From Pseudomonas_S sp047607345 (GTDB taxonomy: Bacteria; Pseudomonadota; Gammaproteobacteria; Xanthomonadales; Xanthomonadaceae): a stretch of DNA of 58,490 nucleotides. This document shows, piece by piece, positions 35,615-43,933 of this stretch; position 1 is the stretch's first letter; every line of letters begins with the position of its first letter. Location: NCBI GenBank assembly GCA_047607345.1, contig JASGDF010000219.1, positions 1-58,490 of the forward strand, in the 5' to 3' direction. Under the pieces are notes generated by a model, which was given only the letters and a program-made list of their open reading frames with translations, made no database searches and was not told where the DNA came from. Made by a program: the position numbers and the translations under genes.

Positions 35615-36510
35615 GCCGCGGCGATCCGGCTTTCCGGTAGGCCGGCCACGCCCGGCGTGCACTGGTACAGGCTGCCGGCGTCCGGCGTGTCCGCGAGTTC
35701 GTCCTCGTGGTGGTCCAGCCGCGAGCTGATCACGTACAGGCGGTCCAGTCCGGCGCCGCCGAAGGCGCTGCAGGTCGGATGCTTGACCGGCATCGCGACG
35801 ACGCGGTCGACCTCGCCGTCAGGGCGATAGCGCACCACGCGCCAGGCGCGCCACTGGGCGTTCCACAGGAAGCCCTCGCGGTCGACGATCGAGCCGTCCG
35901 GCTCGGCGTCGGGGCGGTCGAGAGTGGTGAACACGCGCGGGTTGGCGGTGCGAGCGTTGTCCGGATCGTAGTCGCAGCACAGGATCTGTGGGCGCACCGA
36001 GTCGCAGTAGTAGAGGGTGAGGCCGTCCGGGCTGAAGCAGATCGAGTTGGGGATCGACACGCCGCCCAGCGGCAACCGGCGCAGGCCGTGGCGCAGCGAG
36101 AACTGGTAGAACGCACCGCGTTCGGCCTTCTCGTCGTGCTCGTCCATGGTGCCGAACACGAAGTTGCCGTGGCGATCGGCGCGGCCGTCGTTGCTGCGGG
36201 TGTGCGGGTTGCCGGGCTCGACCTCGGCCAGGTGCTGCAGCGGCAGCGCGCCGGCCGGCGCGTCCGGATCGGCCACGCAGACCGACTTGGCCAGCACCAC
36301 CAGCAGGCGTCCGTCCTCGATCAGGCCGAGGCAGCCCGGGCGATCGGGCAGCGTCCACTGCCGGGTCAGCGCGGGGCCGGGATCGTGGCGCCAGAGGCGC
36401 TTCTCACTGATGTCGATCCAGAACAGCGCCTGCCGGCGCTCGCACCAGATCACGCCCTCGCCATGGGTGCAGCGGCTGTCGACCGCCAATGTCGCAACCA
36501 CTGGATTCAC
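35611..36510 (-). CDS. SMP-30/gluconolaconase-type lactonase, probable galactonolactonase
   Basis: The 299-residue six-bladed propeller of the SMP-30/LRE family has THGEGVIWCERR (first metal Glu), PHTRSNDGRADRHGNFVFGTMDE (Asn and Asp ligands), GGVSIPNSICFSPDG and AEPDGSIVDREGFLWNAQW. In this operon the natural substrate is D-galactono-lactone, made by the SDR dehydrogenase. It overlaps dgoK by four bases and follows dgoD by nine. Confidence 0.88.
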   Translation of the reverse strand: MNPVVATLAVDSRCTHGEGVIWCERRQALFWIDISEKRLWRHDPGPALTRQWTLPDRPGCLGLIEDGRLLVVLAKSVCVADPDAPAGALPLQHLAEVEPGNPHTRSNDGRADRHGNFVFGTMDEHDEKAERGAFYQFSLRHGLRRLPLGGVSIPNSICFSPDGLTLYYCDSVRPQILCCDYDPDNARTANPRVFTTLDRPDAEPDGSIVDREGFLWNAQWRAWRVVRYRPDGEVDRVVAMPVKHPTCSAFGGAGLDRLYVISSRLDHHEDELADTPDAGSLYQCTPGVAGLPESRIAAA

Positions 36511-36519
36511 GCGCTCACC

Positions 36520-37668
36520 TCACCATTCGGCGACGCTGCCGTCGGCATGGCGCCAGACCGGGTTGTGCCAGTCGGGCGGGTTCTGGTTGGCGCGCCGCAG
36601 CATGTCTTCATCGATTTCCACACCCAGGCCCGGTTTGGGCAAGGCGGCAATACTGCCATCGACGCAGCGGAAATCGTCCTTGTTGACCACGTAGTCGAGC
36701 AGATCGGCGCCCTCGTTGTAGTGGATGCCGATGCTCTGCTCCTGCAGTACCGCGTTGTGCGCGACGAAATCGACGTGCAGGCAGGCGGCCAGCGCGACCG
36801 GCCCGAGCGGGCAGTGCGGGGCGAAGCCGACCTCGTAGGCCTCGGCCATCGCGGCGATCTTGAAACACTCGGTGATGCCACCGGCATGCGACAGGTCCGG
36901 CTGGATCATCGCGATGCCGCCGGCGGTCAGCACATGCTTGAACTCGGTGCGCGAGTACATGCGCTCGCCGGCCGCCAGCGGGATCGAGGTGCCCGCGGCC
37001 AGGCGCGGGTAGTGCTCGGCCTGCTCGGCAAGTACCGGCTCCTCGACGAACAGCGGCCGGTACGGCTCCAGTTCGCGCAGCAGCGCCTTGGCCATCGCCG
37101 GGCCGACCCGGCCGTGGAAGTCGATGCCGAAGTCGACGCTGTCGCCCAGCGCCTCGCGGATGCCGGCGATCTTGGCCACCGCCGCGTCGACCGCGCGCGG
37201 GCTGTCGATCAGCCGCATCTCCTCGGTGCCGTTGAGCTTGAAGGTGTCATAGCCGAGCGCGCGGTAGGCCTGCATCTGCGCGACGATGTCGGCCGGGCGG
37301 TCGCCGCCGACCCAGCGGTAGGTCTTCATGCGCTCGCGCACCAGTCCGCCCAGCAGCTCGTAGACCGGCACGCCCAGCGCCTTGCCCTTGATATCCCACA
37401 GCGCCTGGTCGATGCCGGCGATGGCGCTCATCAGGATCGCGCCACCGCGATAGAAGCCGCCGCGGTACAGCGTCTGCCACAGGTCGTTGATGCGGCGCGG
37501 ATCCTTGCCGACCAAGTAGCCGGACAGTTCATGCACGGCGGCCTCGACGCTGCGCGCGCGACCCTCGATCACCGGCTCGCCCCAGCCGGTAATGCCCTCG
37601 TCGGTCTCCAGCTTCAGGAACAGCCAGCGTGGCGCGGCGTGGTAGGTGGTGAGGCGGGTGATCTTCAT
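36520..37668 (-). CDS. dgoD: D-galactonate dehydratase
   Basis: DgoD dehydrates D-galactonate to KDGal. The 382-residue enolase-superfamily protein has metal ligands in FGIDFHGR (Asp; the His is a catalytic residue), FVEEP (Glu) and AAGERMYSR (Glu), and the second catalytic His in GFAPHCPLGP. It closely matches E. coli DgoD over its length. It overlaps dgoA by four bases. Confidence 0.95.
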   Translation of the reverse strand: MKITRLTTYHAAPRWLFLKLETDEGITGWGEPVIEGRARSVEAAVHELSGYLVGKDPRRINDLWQTLYRGGFYRGGAILMSAIAGIDQALWDIKGKALGVPVYELLGGLVRERMKTYRWVGGDRPADIVAQMQAYRALGYDTFKLNGTEEMRLIDSPRAVDAAVAKIAGIREALGDSVDFGIDFHGRVGPAMAKALLRELEPYRPLFVEEPVLAEQAEHYPRLAAGTSIPLAAGERMYSRTEFKHVLTAGGIAMIQPDLSHAGGITECFKIAAMAEAYEVGFAPHCPLGPVALAACLHVDFVAHNAVLQEQSIGIHYNEGADLLDYVVNKDDFRCVDGSIAALPKPGLGVEIDEDMLRRANQNPPDWHNPVWRHADGSVAEW

Positions 37669-38291
37669 CCCTGGCTTTCCTGGTAGGCCTGCACGAACGC
37701 GCGTGCCTGCGACTGGGTGGTTTCGAGGGCTTGTCCGGGGCGATACAGCTCGCCGCCGATGCCAGCGCCGGCGGCGCCCTGCGCCAGGAACTCGGCGAGG
37801 TTGGCCGGAGTGACGCCGCCGACCACGTAGACCGGGACGCTGGCCGGCAGCACCGAGCGCAGCGCACGGACGTGGCCGGCGCCGTAGGTCGCGGCTGGGA
37901 ACAGCTTGAGCATCTGCGCGCCGGCGTCGATCGCGTCGAACGCCTCGCTGGCGGTGGCGAAGCCGGCCACGACGAGCAGCCCACGCGACACCGCGTGGCG
38001 GATCAGCGACGGGCGCGTGTTGGGGGTGACGATGAAACGCGCGCCGATCTCGGTCAGCGTATCGACGTCCTCGTTGCGCAGCACCGTGCCGCCGCCGATC
38101 CAGGCGCGCACGCCGTACTCGCGCTGCGCCAGCGCGATGCTGTCGCGCCAGCGCGGCGAGTTGAGCGGGATCTCGATCGCGTCGAAGCCGGTCTCGACCA
38201 GTGCGCCGACGTGGGCGGAGGTTTCTTCAGGGGTGATGCCGCGCAGGATCGCGACCAGGGGCAACTTGAACGGAGTTTGGACAGCGGTCAT
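37665..38291 (-). CDS. dgoA: 2-dehydro-3-deoxy-6-phosphogalactonate aldolase
   Basis: DgoA splits KDPGal to pyruvate and glyceraldehyde-3-phosphate. The 208-residue class I aldolase has PLVAILRGITPEE, the catalytic Glu in FDAIEIPLNSP, GGGTVLRNEDVD, and the Schiff-base lysine in MLKLFPAATYG. The closing VYVVGGVTPANL is the phosphate-binding loop. It is four bases after the SDR gene and overlaps dgoD. Confidence 0.94.
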   Translation of the reverse strand: MTAVQTPFKLPLVAILRGITPEETSAHVGALVETGFDAIEIPLNSPRWRDSIALAQREYGVRAWIGGGTVLRNEDVDTLTEIGARFIVTPNTRPSLIRHAVSRGLLVVAGFATASEAFDAIDAGAQMLKLFPAATYGAGHVRALRSVLPASVPVYVVGGVTPANLAEFLAQGAAGAGIGGELYRPGQALETTQSQARAFVQAYQESQG

Positions 38292-38295
38292 GGCA

Positions 38296-39036
38296 TCACT
38301 CGTGGTACAGCTGGGAGCGGCCGCCGTCGATCAGGATGTCGGTCGCATTGATGAATCGGGCCTCGTCGCTGGCGAGGAACAGCGCGGTGTAGGCCACTTC
38401 CTCGGGCGTGCCGATGCGCTTGGGCGGCAGCAGTGCGGTCTGGTGTTCGCGCGCGCCTGGCTCGCGTTCGAACCAGGCTTCGACGCGCGGTACCAGGATC
38501 AGGCCTGGCGAGATCGAATTGACGCGGATTCCGTGCGCGGCGTACTCGATGCCCAGCGACTTGGTCAGCCCGATCAGGCCATGCTTGGCGACCGGGTAGG
38601 GGAAACTGTGCGGGATGATCCGGTGGCCGTGCACCGAGGCGATGTTGACGATGCTGCCGGCCTGCTGCGCGAGCATCGCCGGCAGCACCGCCTTGCAGAG
38701 GTTCCAGGCGCCTTTGAGGTTCAGTTCGATGCAGCGCTGCCAGTCGGTGTCGTCGAGTTGCAATGGGTCGGAGAACACGTCGGCGCCGGCGTTGTTGACC
38801 AGTGCGTCGATGCGTCCGCGGCGCTCCAGCACCGCGTCGATGGCGGCGGCCACCGCGACCGGATCGGTGATGTCGGTGCGGTGGTAGTCCACGCGCGAGT
38901 CGGCGTCGGCCGGCGCGTTGCGGTCCAGGCCGGCGACCTGAGCGCCCGCGTCGGCGAACAGCCGCGCGGTGGCCGCGCCGATGCCGCTGGCGGCGCCGGT
39001 GACGATGATCGACTTGCCGGCAAGCCGGCCGCTCAT
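38296..39036 (-). CDS. SDR dehydrogenase, probable D-galactose 1-dehydrogenase
   Basis: The 246-residue short-chain dehydrogenase has the cofactor loop VTGAASGIGAATARLF, NNAGA, catalytic Ser in VNIASVHG and YxxxK in YPVAKHG. It heads the operon galDH-dgoA-dgoD-lactonase-dgoK, so oxidation of D-galactose to the lactone is the most economical assignment. Substrate is inferred from context; L-arabinose or D-fucose are possible side substrates. The start at MSGRLAGK is set by the family N-terminus. Confidence 0.87.
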   Translation of the reverse strand: MSGRLAGKSIIVTGAASGIGAATARLFADAGAQVAGLDRNAPADADSRVDYHRTDITDPVAVAAAIDAVLERRGRIDALVNNAGADVFSDPLQLDDTDWQRCIELNLKGAWNLCKAVLPAMLAQQAGSIVNIASVHGHRIIPHSFPYPVAKHGLIGLTKSLGIEYAAHGIRVNSISPGLILVPRVEAWFEREPGAREHQTALLPPKRIGTPEEVAYTALFLASDEARFINATDILIDGGRSQLYHE

Positions 39037-39251
39037 GCGTGGCTCCCGCGGGCAACGTGACGGGGGCCGGATGGCGAGTGCGGATTGGGTGTCATCTAGA
39101 GGGCTCCGGGTGCGTCTGGCGAGCATGCGCCGCCACCCCGGACGCGGGATGGGGACGAGGCACGTCGATGTTCCTGCCGAGAGACGGGGCTCCGCTGTTG
39201 GCGGCCACGTAGCCTCGCGCGGCCGAGATATGCGCTACAAATGAAATTTTC

Positions 39252-39277
39252 GGAATATGCTATTCCCCTCACGAATA
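39252..39277. promoter_or_regulatory. LysR-type operator in the dgo/LysR divergent promoter
   Basis: Three half-sites are arranged as GGAATA (39252), TATTC (39261-39265) and GAATA (39273-39277). The last two form TATTC-N7-GAATA, a dyad with the T-N11-A core of LysR-type boxes; the first two form GGAATA-TGC-TATTCC. The site is 23 bases before the LysR ATG, compatible with autorepression, and lies upstream of the galactose operon. Confidence 0.7.
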
Positions 39278-39299
39278 CTTCAACGCAGCGAGCATCGAT

Positions 39300-40244
39300 A
39301 TGGCTGGTCCTGGCACCCCCTGGTTCAACGCATCCCGATTGAAGACGCGCCAACTGCAATTGCTGCTGCACCTGCACGAGCAGCGCTCGGTGCTGCGTGC
39401 CGCCGAGGCAGCCAGCATGACCCAGCCGGCCGCGTCCAAGCTACTGGCGGAGATGGAGGACATGCTCGGGGTCAAGCTGTTCGAGCGGCATGCGCGTGGG
39501 GTCGAGCCGACTTGGTACGGGCAGGTGCTGATCCGGCGCGCGCGCGCGGCGATGTCGGAGATCGGCCGCGCCCAGGAGGAGATCGCCGCGCTGAAGAGCG
39601 GGCGCATGGGCCAGGCCTCGATCGGCACCGTGGTCAACCCGGGCACCCATCTGGTGCCGCAGGCGATCGCCGAGGTCAAGCGTGAATTCCCCGATATCCT
39701 GGTGCGGGTCGAGATGGACTACAGCCGGCCGCTGGTGGCCAAGCTGCTGGATGGCCAGCTCGACATCGTGATCGGCCGCATCCTCGGCCCGGAAGGGGCT
39801 GGCGAGCTGGAATTCGAGCCGCTGGCCGACGAGCCGCATTCGGTGATTGCCCGCGCCGGCCATCCGCTGGCGACCCGTGCGGGTCTGCAGCATGCCGACC
39901 TGCTGCGCCACGGCTGGATCCTGCCGCCGACCGACAGCGTGCTGCGCACGCGCCTGGATTCGATGTTCCTGGAGCACGGCCTGCATACGCCGGGCAACAT
40001 CATCGAGACCTCCTCGCTGCCGGTCATCACCACCTTGCTGCGCGGCAGCGACCTGCTGAGCGCGTTGCCGGTGGACTCGGTCGCACCGCTGATCCAGGCC
40101 AAGCTGCTGACGGTGCTGCCGATCGAGCTGGGGGTGCGCATGGAATCGTTCGGGATCATCCGCCGCCGCGACTATATCCTGCCACCGGGCGCCGAGCGGA
40201 TCCTGCTGGCGCTGCGGAACACGGCGCGTCGGCTGTATCCGTGA
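39300..40244 (+). CDS. LysR-family regulator, GbpR-like
   Basis: The 314-residue protein has an N-terminal winged helix (LQLLLHLHEQRSVLRAAEAASMTQPAASKLLAEMEDMLG) and a LysR substrate domain (about 95-310). The N-terminal FNASRLKTRQL and the overall layout resemble GbpR-type regulators, which respond to galactose-related sugars in other proteobacteria. It is divergent to the galactose operon and is directly followed by the xyloglucan locus. The effector is inferred, not shown. Confidence 0.85.
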   Translation: MAGPGTPWFNASRLKTRQLQLLLHLHEQRSVLRAAEAASMTQPAASKLLAEMEDMLGVKLFERHARGVEPTWYGQVLIRRARAAMSEIGRAQEEIAALKSGRMGQASIGTVVNPGTHLVPQAIAEVKREFPDILVRVEMDYSRPLVAKLLDGQLDIVIGRILGPEGAGELEFEPLADEPHSVIARAGHPLATRAGLQHADLLRHGWILPPTDSVLRTRLDSMFLEHGLHTPGNIIETSSLPVITTLLRGSDLLSALPVDSVAPLIQAKLLTVLPIELGVRMESFGIIRRRDYILPPGAERILLALRNTARRLYP

Positions 40245-40500
40245 GTGCAATCGCGCGCGGGCATCAGGGAGGCCAGCGGCCTGTCGGAGTCAGGGGTGCC
40301 TGGGCCTTTCTCATGCACTCTTAGGGCACTGTCCCGGAAAGAGGACGTGGGGTCCGTCGTGGGGTGAGTGCTGGAGAGGTGATCGTGACCCGGGCCTGCC
40401 AGCGGCTTGGATCGGCGCCGTGACAGCCTATCGTTGATGGAATAGCGAACTTTGCAGGGCCGACCAGGTTAGTCGCTCATTGATGTCGATAAGGCATTGG

Positions 40501-40517
40501 TATTCATTCACGGAATA
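40501..40517 (+). promoter_or_regulatory. Second TATTC-N7-GAATA box before the TonB receptor
   Basis: TATTC (40501-40505), seven bases, GAATA (40513-40517), extended by GG and CC to a longer dyad. It has the same half-sites and spacing as the box at 39261-39277. Its centre lies about 64 bases before the start predicted from the adjacent promoter, a usual position for a LysR activator. Confidence 0.65.
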
Positions 40518-40536
40518 CCTTCTGGTTAATTTTTCA

Positions 40537-40566
40537 TTGGTTGCGTGTCCATGTGGGTCTTATACA
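40537..40566 (+). promoter_or_regulatory. Candidate promoter of the xyloglucan locus
   Basis: TTGGTT (40537-40542), an 18-base spacer and TATACA (40561-40566). The leader to the receptor ATG would be about 170 bases. The rest of the 499-base gap from 40245 to 40743 contains no coding frame I can support. Confidence 0.6.
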
Positions 40567-40743
40567 TGAGCACGGCCCGAGGCGTGCTTCGACGCCTGGC
40601 AAGTGATCCAGGGTCCTGACAAGGGACTGACAACAGGAGCCACGAAGGCGTCGAGGGGCGCTTCGCGGCGTATCGGCGACGCCTCGCGGCGCTGCCACTC
40701 AAAACTCTAATTCCGTTTCGTCAAGCGTCCTGGGAGGGATTTG

Positions 40744-43700
40744 ATGTCGATGCAGTCATGCCGTCACCCGGCAGTTGCGGGTGTGCGCCCGTGCCACCGC
40801 CATTTCCGCCGTACCGCCATCGCCGCCGGCATCGCGCTGCTGCTGGCCTCGCCGGTGTTCGCGCAGGATGCCACCAGCGCATCCCAGGATTCCGGCAGCG
40901 ACACCACGAAGCAGGAAAAGAAGGACAAGAAGGCGGTCGATCTCGACGCGGTCGAGGTGCGCGGTGTGCGCGCCAGCTTGATCAAGTCGCAGGTGATCAA
41001 GCGCGACTCGGAGCAGATCGTCGATTCGGTCAGCGCCGAGGACATCGGCGCGCTGCCCGACCGCAGCGTCACCGAGACCCTGCAGCGGGTCAGCGGCGTG
41101 ACCATCGACCACTTCGCCGCGCGCAGTGATCCGGACCACTTCTCCGCCGAGGGCAGCGGCGTGATGATCCGTGGCCTGACCCAGGTGCGCGGCGAGTTGA
41201 ACGGCCGCGACAGCTTCAGTGCCGGCAGCGGACGCGGGCTGAGCTTCGAGGACGTGCCGGCCGAGCTGATGGCCGGCGTGGACGTCTACAAGAACCCGTC
41301 GGCCGAGATCATCGAGGGCGGCCTGGGCGGCACGGTCAACCTGCGCACGCGCATGCCGTTCGACAATCCGGGGCGGGTGATCGGTGGCAATGTCGACGTC
41401 AACTACGGTGACTTCGCCAAGAAGTACAAGCCTTCGGCCTCGTTCCTGTACAGCGACCGCTGGCAGGTCGGCGACGGCGAGATGGGCTTGATGATCGACG
41501 TGGCGCATTCGGAGCTGGCCACGCGCTCGGACGGCATCCAGGTCGAACCGTATGTGCGGCGCCTGCGTCCCACCGACTCGACCTCTGCCGACAATGCGCT
41601 GTTCACTGGCACCGACCTGGACGAGGTCTATGTTCCCGGCGGCGTGAACTGGCGCCAGCTCGACTTCAATCGCCAGCGCGATGGTTTCGCCGCCGCGTTC
41701 CAGTGGCGGCCGAGCGATGCCACCGAGGTGTACGTGCAGTACCTGCGCTCGCGCTACGAGAGCAGCTGGGAGGAGCGCGCGGCGTTCTTCAACGACAGCA
41801 CCGACAGCATCACCCCGGCCGATGGCACCACGTTCACCTACGACAGCAACGGCGTGTTCCTGAGTGGCTCGCCGTCATCCAGCTCCTGGCGCGGCTATAC
41901 CGACGCCGATGGCACGGTGCACGGTACCGCCAACGCCAATGCGGTGCGTTTCCAGACCGACAGCCGCTATGTCAGCAGCACCTCGGTCACCCAGGACCTG
42001 TCGGCCGGCTTCAAGCACTACCTCAACGACAACCTGGTGCTGAAGGGCGACATCCAACTGGTGCAGTCGGAGTACGAGAACTTCGACTTCACGGTGTTTG
42101 CCGCGACCTACCTGCCCGGACTGAGCTACGACCTCTCCGGCCGCTATCCGTCGGTGACGATCAGCGACAGCGGCTTCACCAGCGACCCGTCCAACTATTT
42201 CTGGGCGGCGGCGATGGATCATACCGACAAGAACCGTGGTCGCGAGCTGGCGACCCGTGTCGACCTGGAATACACCTTCCAGGACAGCAGCTGGCTGCGT
42301 TTTGCCCGCTTCGGCATGCGAGCCACCGACCGCACCCAGACCAACCGGAATTCCGGCTACAACTGGGGCGTGATCAGCGACAACTGGGCCGAGATATCCT
42401 CCTCGTCCAACGGCCTGGCGGACCTGTCCAACTACATGGCCTCCAGCGCGTCGCTGTTCACCTTTTCCAACTTCTTCCGCGGCAAGGTCAACGTCCCGAG
42501 CAACCTGTACTTCCCGAACATCGGGTTCGTGAAGAACTATGCGCAGGCCTCGGCGCTGATCTCGGACGTGGTGGCGCTGCGTGGCTGGGGCTGGGCGCCC
42601 GACGAGTACCAGCTGTCGGACACCAACCGCCAGTTCGAGCGTACCCAGGCCGCCTACGCGGTGCTGTACTTCGGCAACGACGAGGCGCTGGGCTGGCCGG
42701 TGGACGGCAATGTCGGCGTGCGCGTGGTGCAGACCCGCACGCGCGCCGACGGCTATGGCATCTATCCGGACATGACCGACCTCAACGTCTCCGACGCGCT
42801 GAAGGCGCAGTACTACGGCCAGTATTTCGAGAACAACGCGCAGGGCCAGTACACCAACGTGCTGCCGAGCCTGAACGTGCGTTTCAAGCCGAGCGAGAAC
42901 CTGCAATGGCGCATCGCCGCGTCCAAGGCGATGGCACGGCCGGACTACACCCAGCTGCAGCCCTACCTGCAGCTGGCGGCGACGGTGACCAACACCACTG
43001 AAACCGACGCGGACGGCAACGAGGTGGTGGTCGGCAATGTCACCGAGCGCACCGGTACCGCCGGCAATCCGAACCTCAAGCCGATGCGCGCCAACCAGTA
43101 CGACACCTCGCTGGAGTGGTACTTCGACAGCAGCGACATGCTGTACGGCACGCTGTTCTACAAGAGCGTCAAGGATTACTTCGCCAGCCAGACCAAGACC
43201 GAGCTCTACAACGGCGAGGAGTGGCTGGTGACGCGCCCCTACAACATGAGCAAGGGCATCATTCGCGGTTTCGAAATCGGCTACACGCAGTTCTTCGATT
43301 CGTTGCCGGGTTGGCTGAGCGGTTTTGGCGTCAATGCCAATTTCACGTTCGTCGACAGCAAGGGCGGGGTGAACACCTCGACCGATCCGTACACCAACAC
43401 CACCGTCACCGGGGTCAGGCTGCCGCTGGAAGGCCTGTCGCGGCGCAGCTACAACCTCGCCGCGATCTACGAGAAGGGCAAGATCTCGGCGCGACTGGCC
43501 TACAACTGGCGCTCGCGCTACCTGTTGACCACCAGCGACTCGTCCACCAAGCTGCCGGCCTGGGCCGACGACACTGGCCAGCTCGACGGTTCGGTGTTCT
43601 ATCACTTCGATCAGCACTGGCAACTCGGTATCCAGGCCAACAACCTGACCAACACGGTGACCAAGGTGCTGATGGGGCCGACGGTGTATTCCGACGGGGA

Positions 43701-43779
43701 GATCGACTACCGGCTGTATACCCGCAGCTGGTTCGTCAACGATCGCCGCTACTCGCTGGTGCTGCGCGCCAATTGGTAA
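40744..43779 (+). CDS. TonB-dependent receptor, probable xyloglucan oligosaccharide uptake
   Basis: The 1011-residue outer-membrane receptor has a signal peptide (cut near ASPVFAQ), a TonB-box-like segment (VDLDAVEVRGV), a plug domain (about 70-200: SAEDIGALPDRSVTETLQRVSGVTI, VMIRGL, GGLGGTVNLRT) and a long beta-barrel ending in an aromatic residue (VLRANW). No N-terminal signalling domain is seen, so it is not a FecA-type transducer. Its place at the head of the GH74/CE20/GH35/GH31 genes suggests uptake of xyloglucan fragments. GGAGGG lies five bases before the ATG. Confidence 0.9.
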   Translation: MSMQSCRHPAVAGVRPCHRHFRRTAIAAGIALLLASPVFAQDATSASQDSGSDTTKQEKKDKKAVDLDAVEVRGVRASLIKSQVIKRDSEQIVDSVSAEDIGALPDRSVTETLQRVSGVTIDHFAARSDPDHFSAEGSGVMIRGLTQVRGELNGRDSFSAGSGRGLSFEDVPAELMAGVDVYKNPSAEIIEGGLGGTVNLRTRMPFDNPGRVIGGNVDVNYGDFAKKYKPSASFLYSDRWQVGDGEMGLMIDVAHSELATRSDGIQVEPYVRRLRPTDSTSADNALFTGTDLDEVYVPGGVNWRQLDFNRQRDGFAAAFQWRPSDATEVYVQYLRSRYESSWEERAAFFNDSTDSITPADGTTFTYDSNGVFLSGSPSSSSWRGYTDADGTVHGTANANAVRFQTDSRYVSSTSVTQDLSAGFKHYLNDNLVLKGDIQLVQSEYENFDFTVFAATYLPGLSYDLSGRYPSVTISDSGFTSDPSNYFWAAAMDHTDKNRGRELATRVDLEYTFQDSSWLRFARFGMRATDRTQTNRNSGYNWGVISDNWAEISSSSNGLADLSNYMASSASLFTFSNFFRGKVNVPSNLYFPNIGFVKNYAQASALISDVVALRGWGWAPDEYQLSDTNRQFERTQAAYAVLYFGNDEALGWPVDGNVGVRVVQTRTRADGYGIYPDMTDLNVSDALKAQYYGQYFENNAQGQYTNVLPSLNVRFKPSENLQWRIAASKAMARPDYTQLQPYLQLAATVTNTTETDADGNEVVVGNVTERTGTAGNPNLKPMRANQYDTSLEWYFDSSDMLYGTLFYKSVKDYFASQTKTELYNGEEWLVTRPYNMSKGIIRGFEIGYTQFFDSLPGWLSGFGVNANFTFVDSKGGVNTSTDPYTNTTVTGVRLPLEGLSRRSYNLAAIYEKGKISARLAYNWRSRYLLTTSDSSTKLPAWADDTGQLDGSVFYHFDQHWQLGIQANNLTNTVTKVLMGPTVYSDGEIDYRLYTRSWFVNDRRYSLVLRANW

Positions 43780-43784
43780 GGGGG

Positions 43785-43815
43785 GCTTGCCGCAGCCGTG
43801 CAGGCTGCGGCAAGC
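43785..43815 (+). terminator. Perfect 13-bp hairpin after the TonB-receptor gene
   Basis: GCTTGCCGCAGCC (43785-43797) pairs perfectly with GGCTGCGGCAAGC (43803-43815) five bases after the receptor stop. There is no T-run, so it may protect the upstream mRNA or reduce readthrough into the GH74 gene without ending transcription. Confidence 0.55.
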
Positions 43816-43843
43816 GGCAGTACGGGTGTCCTGGGAGGGAATC

Positions 43844-43933
43844 ATGTCGAGGCGATGCCTGCACGCCCGGCGCTGCCGGACGCTAGTCCGCCTTGCGCAG
43901 CCGCCGCGGGCGGTAGTCGTGGGGGGACGATGA
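43844..43933 (+). CDS. Possible 29-codon leader ORF before GH74
   Basis: A short frame with a strong ribosome site (GGGAGG, five bases before the ATG) encodes MSRRCLHARRCRTL and 15 more residues. Its TGA overlaps the ATG used for the GH74 protein (ATGA). The ribosome-site sequence CCTGGGAGGGA is the same as the one before the TonB receptor. It may be a coupled leader peptide, or the old GH74 start separated from the gene by a frameshift. Confidence 0.35.
   Translation: MSRRCLHARRCRTLVRLAQPPRAVVVGGR

Noticed and set aside
35707..37686. 659-codon plus-strand frame over the lactonase and dgoD
   Set aside because: Antisense shadow; both minus-strand genes have complete active-site motifs and operon overlaps.
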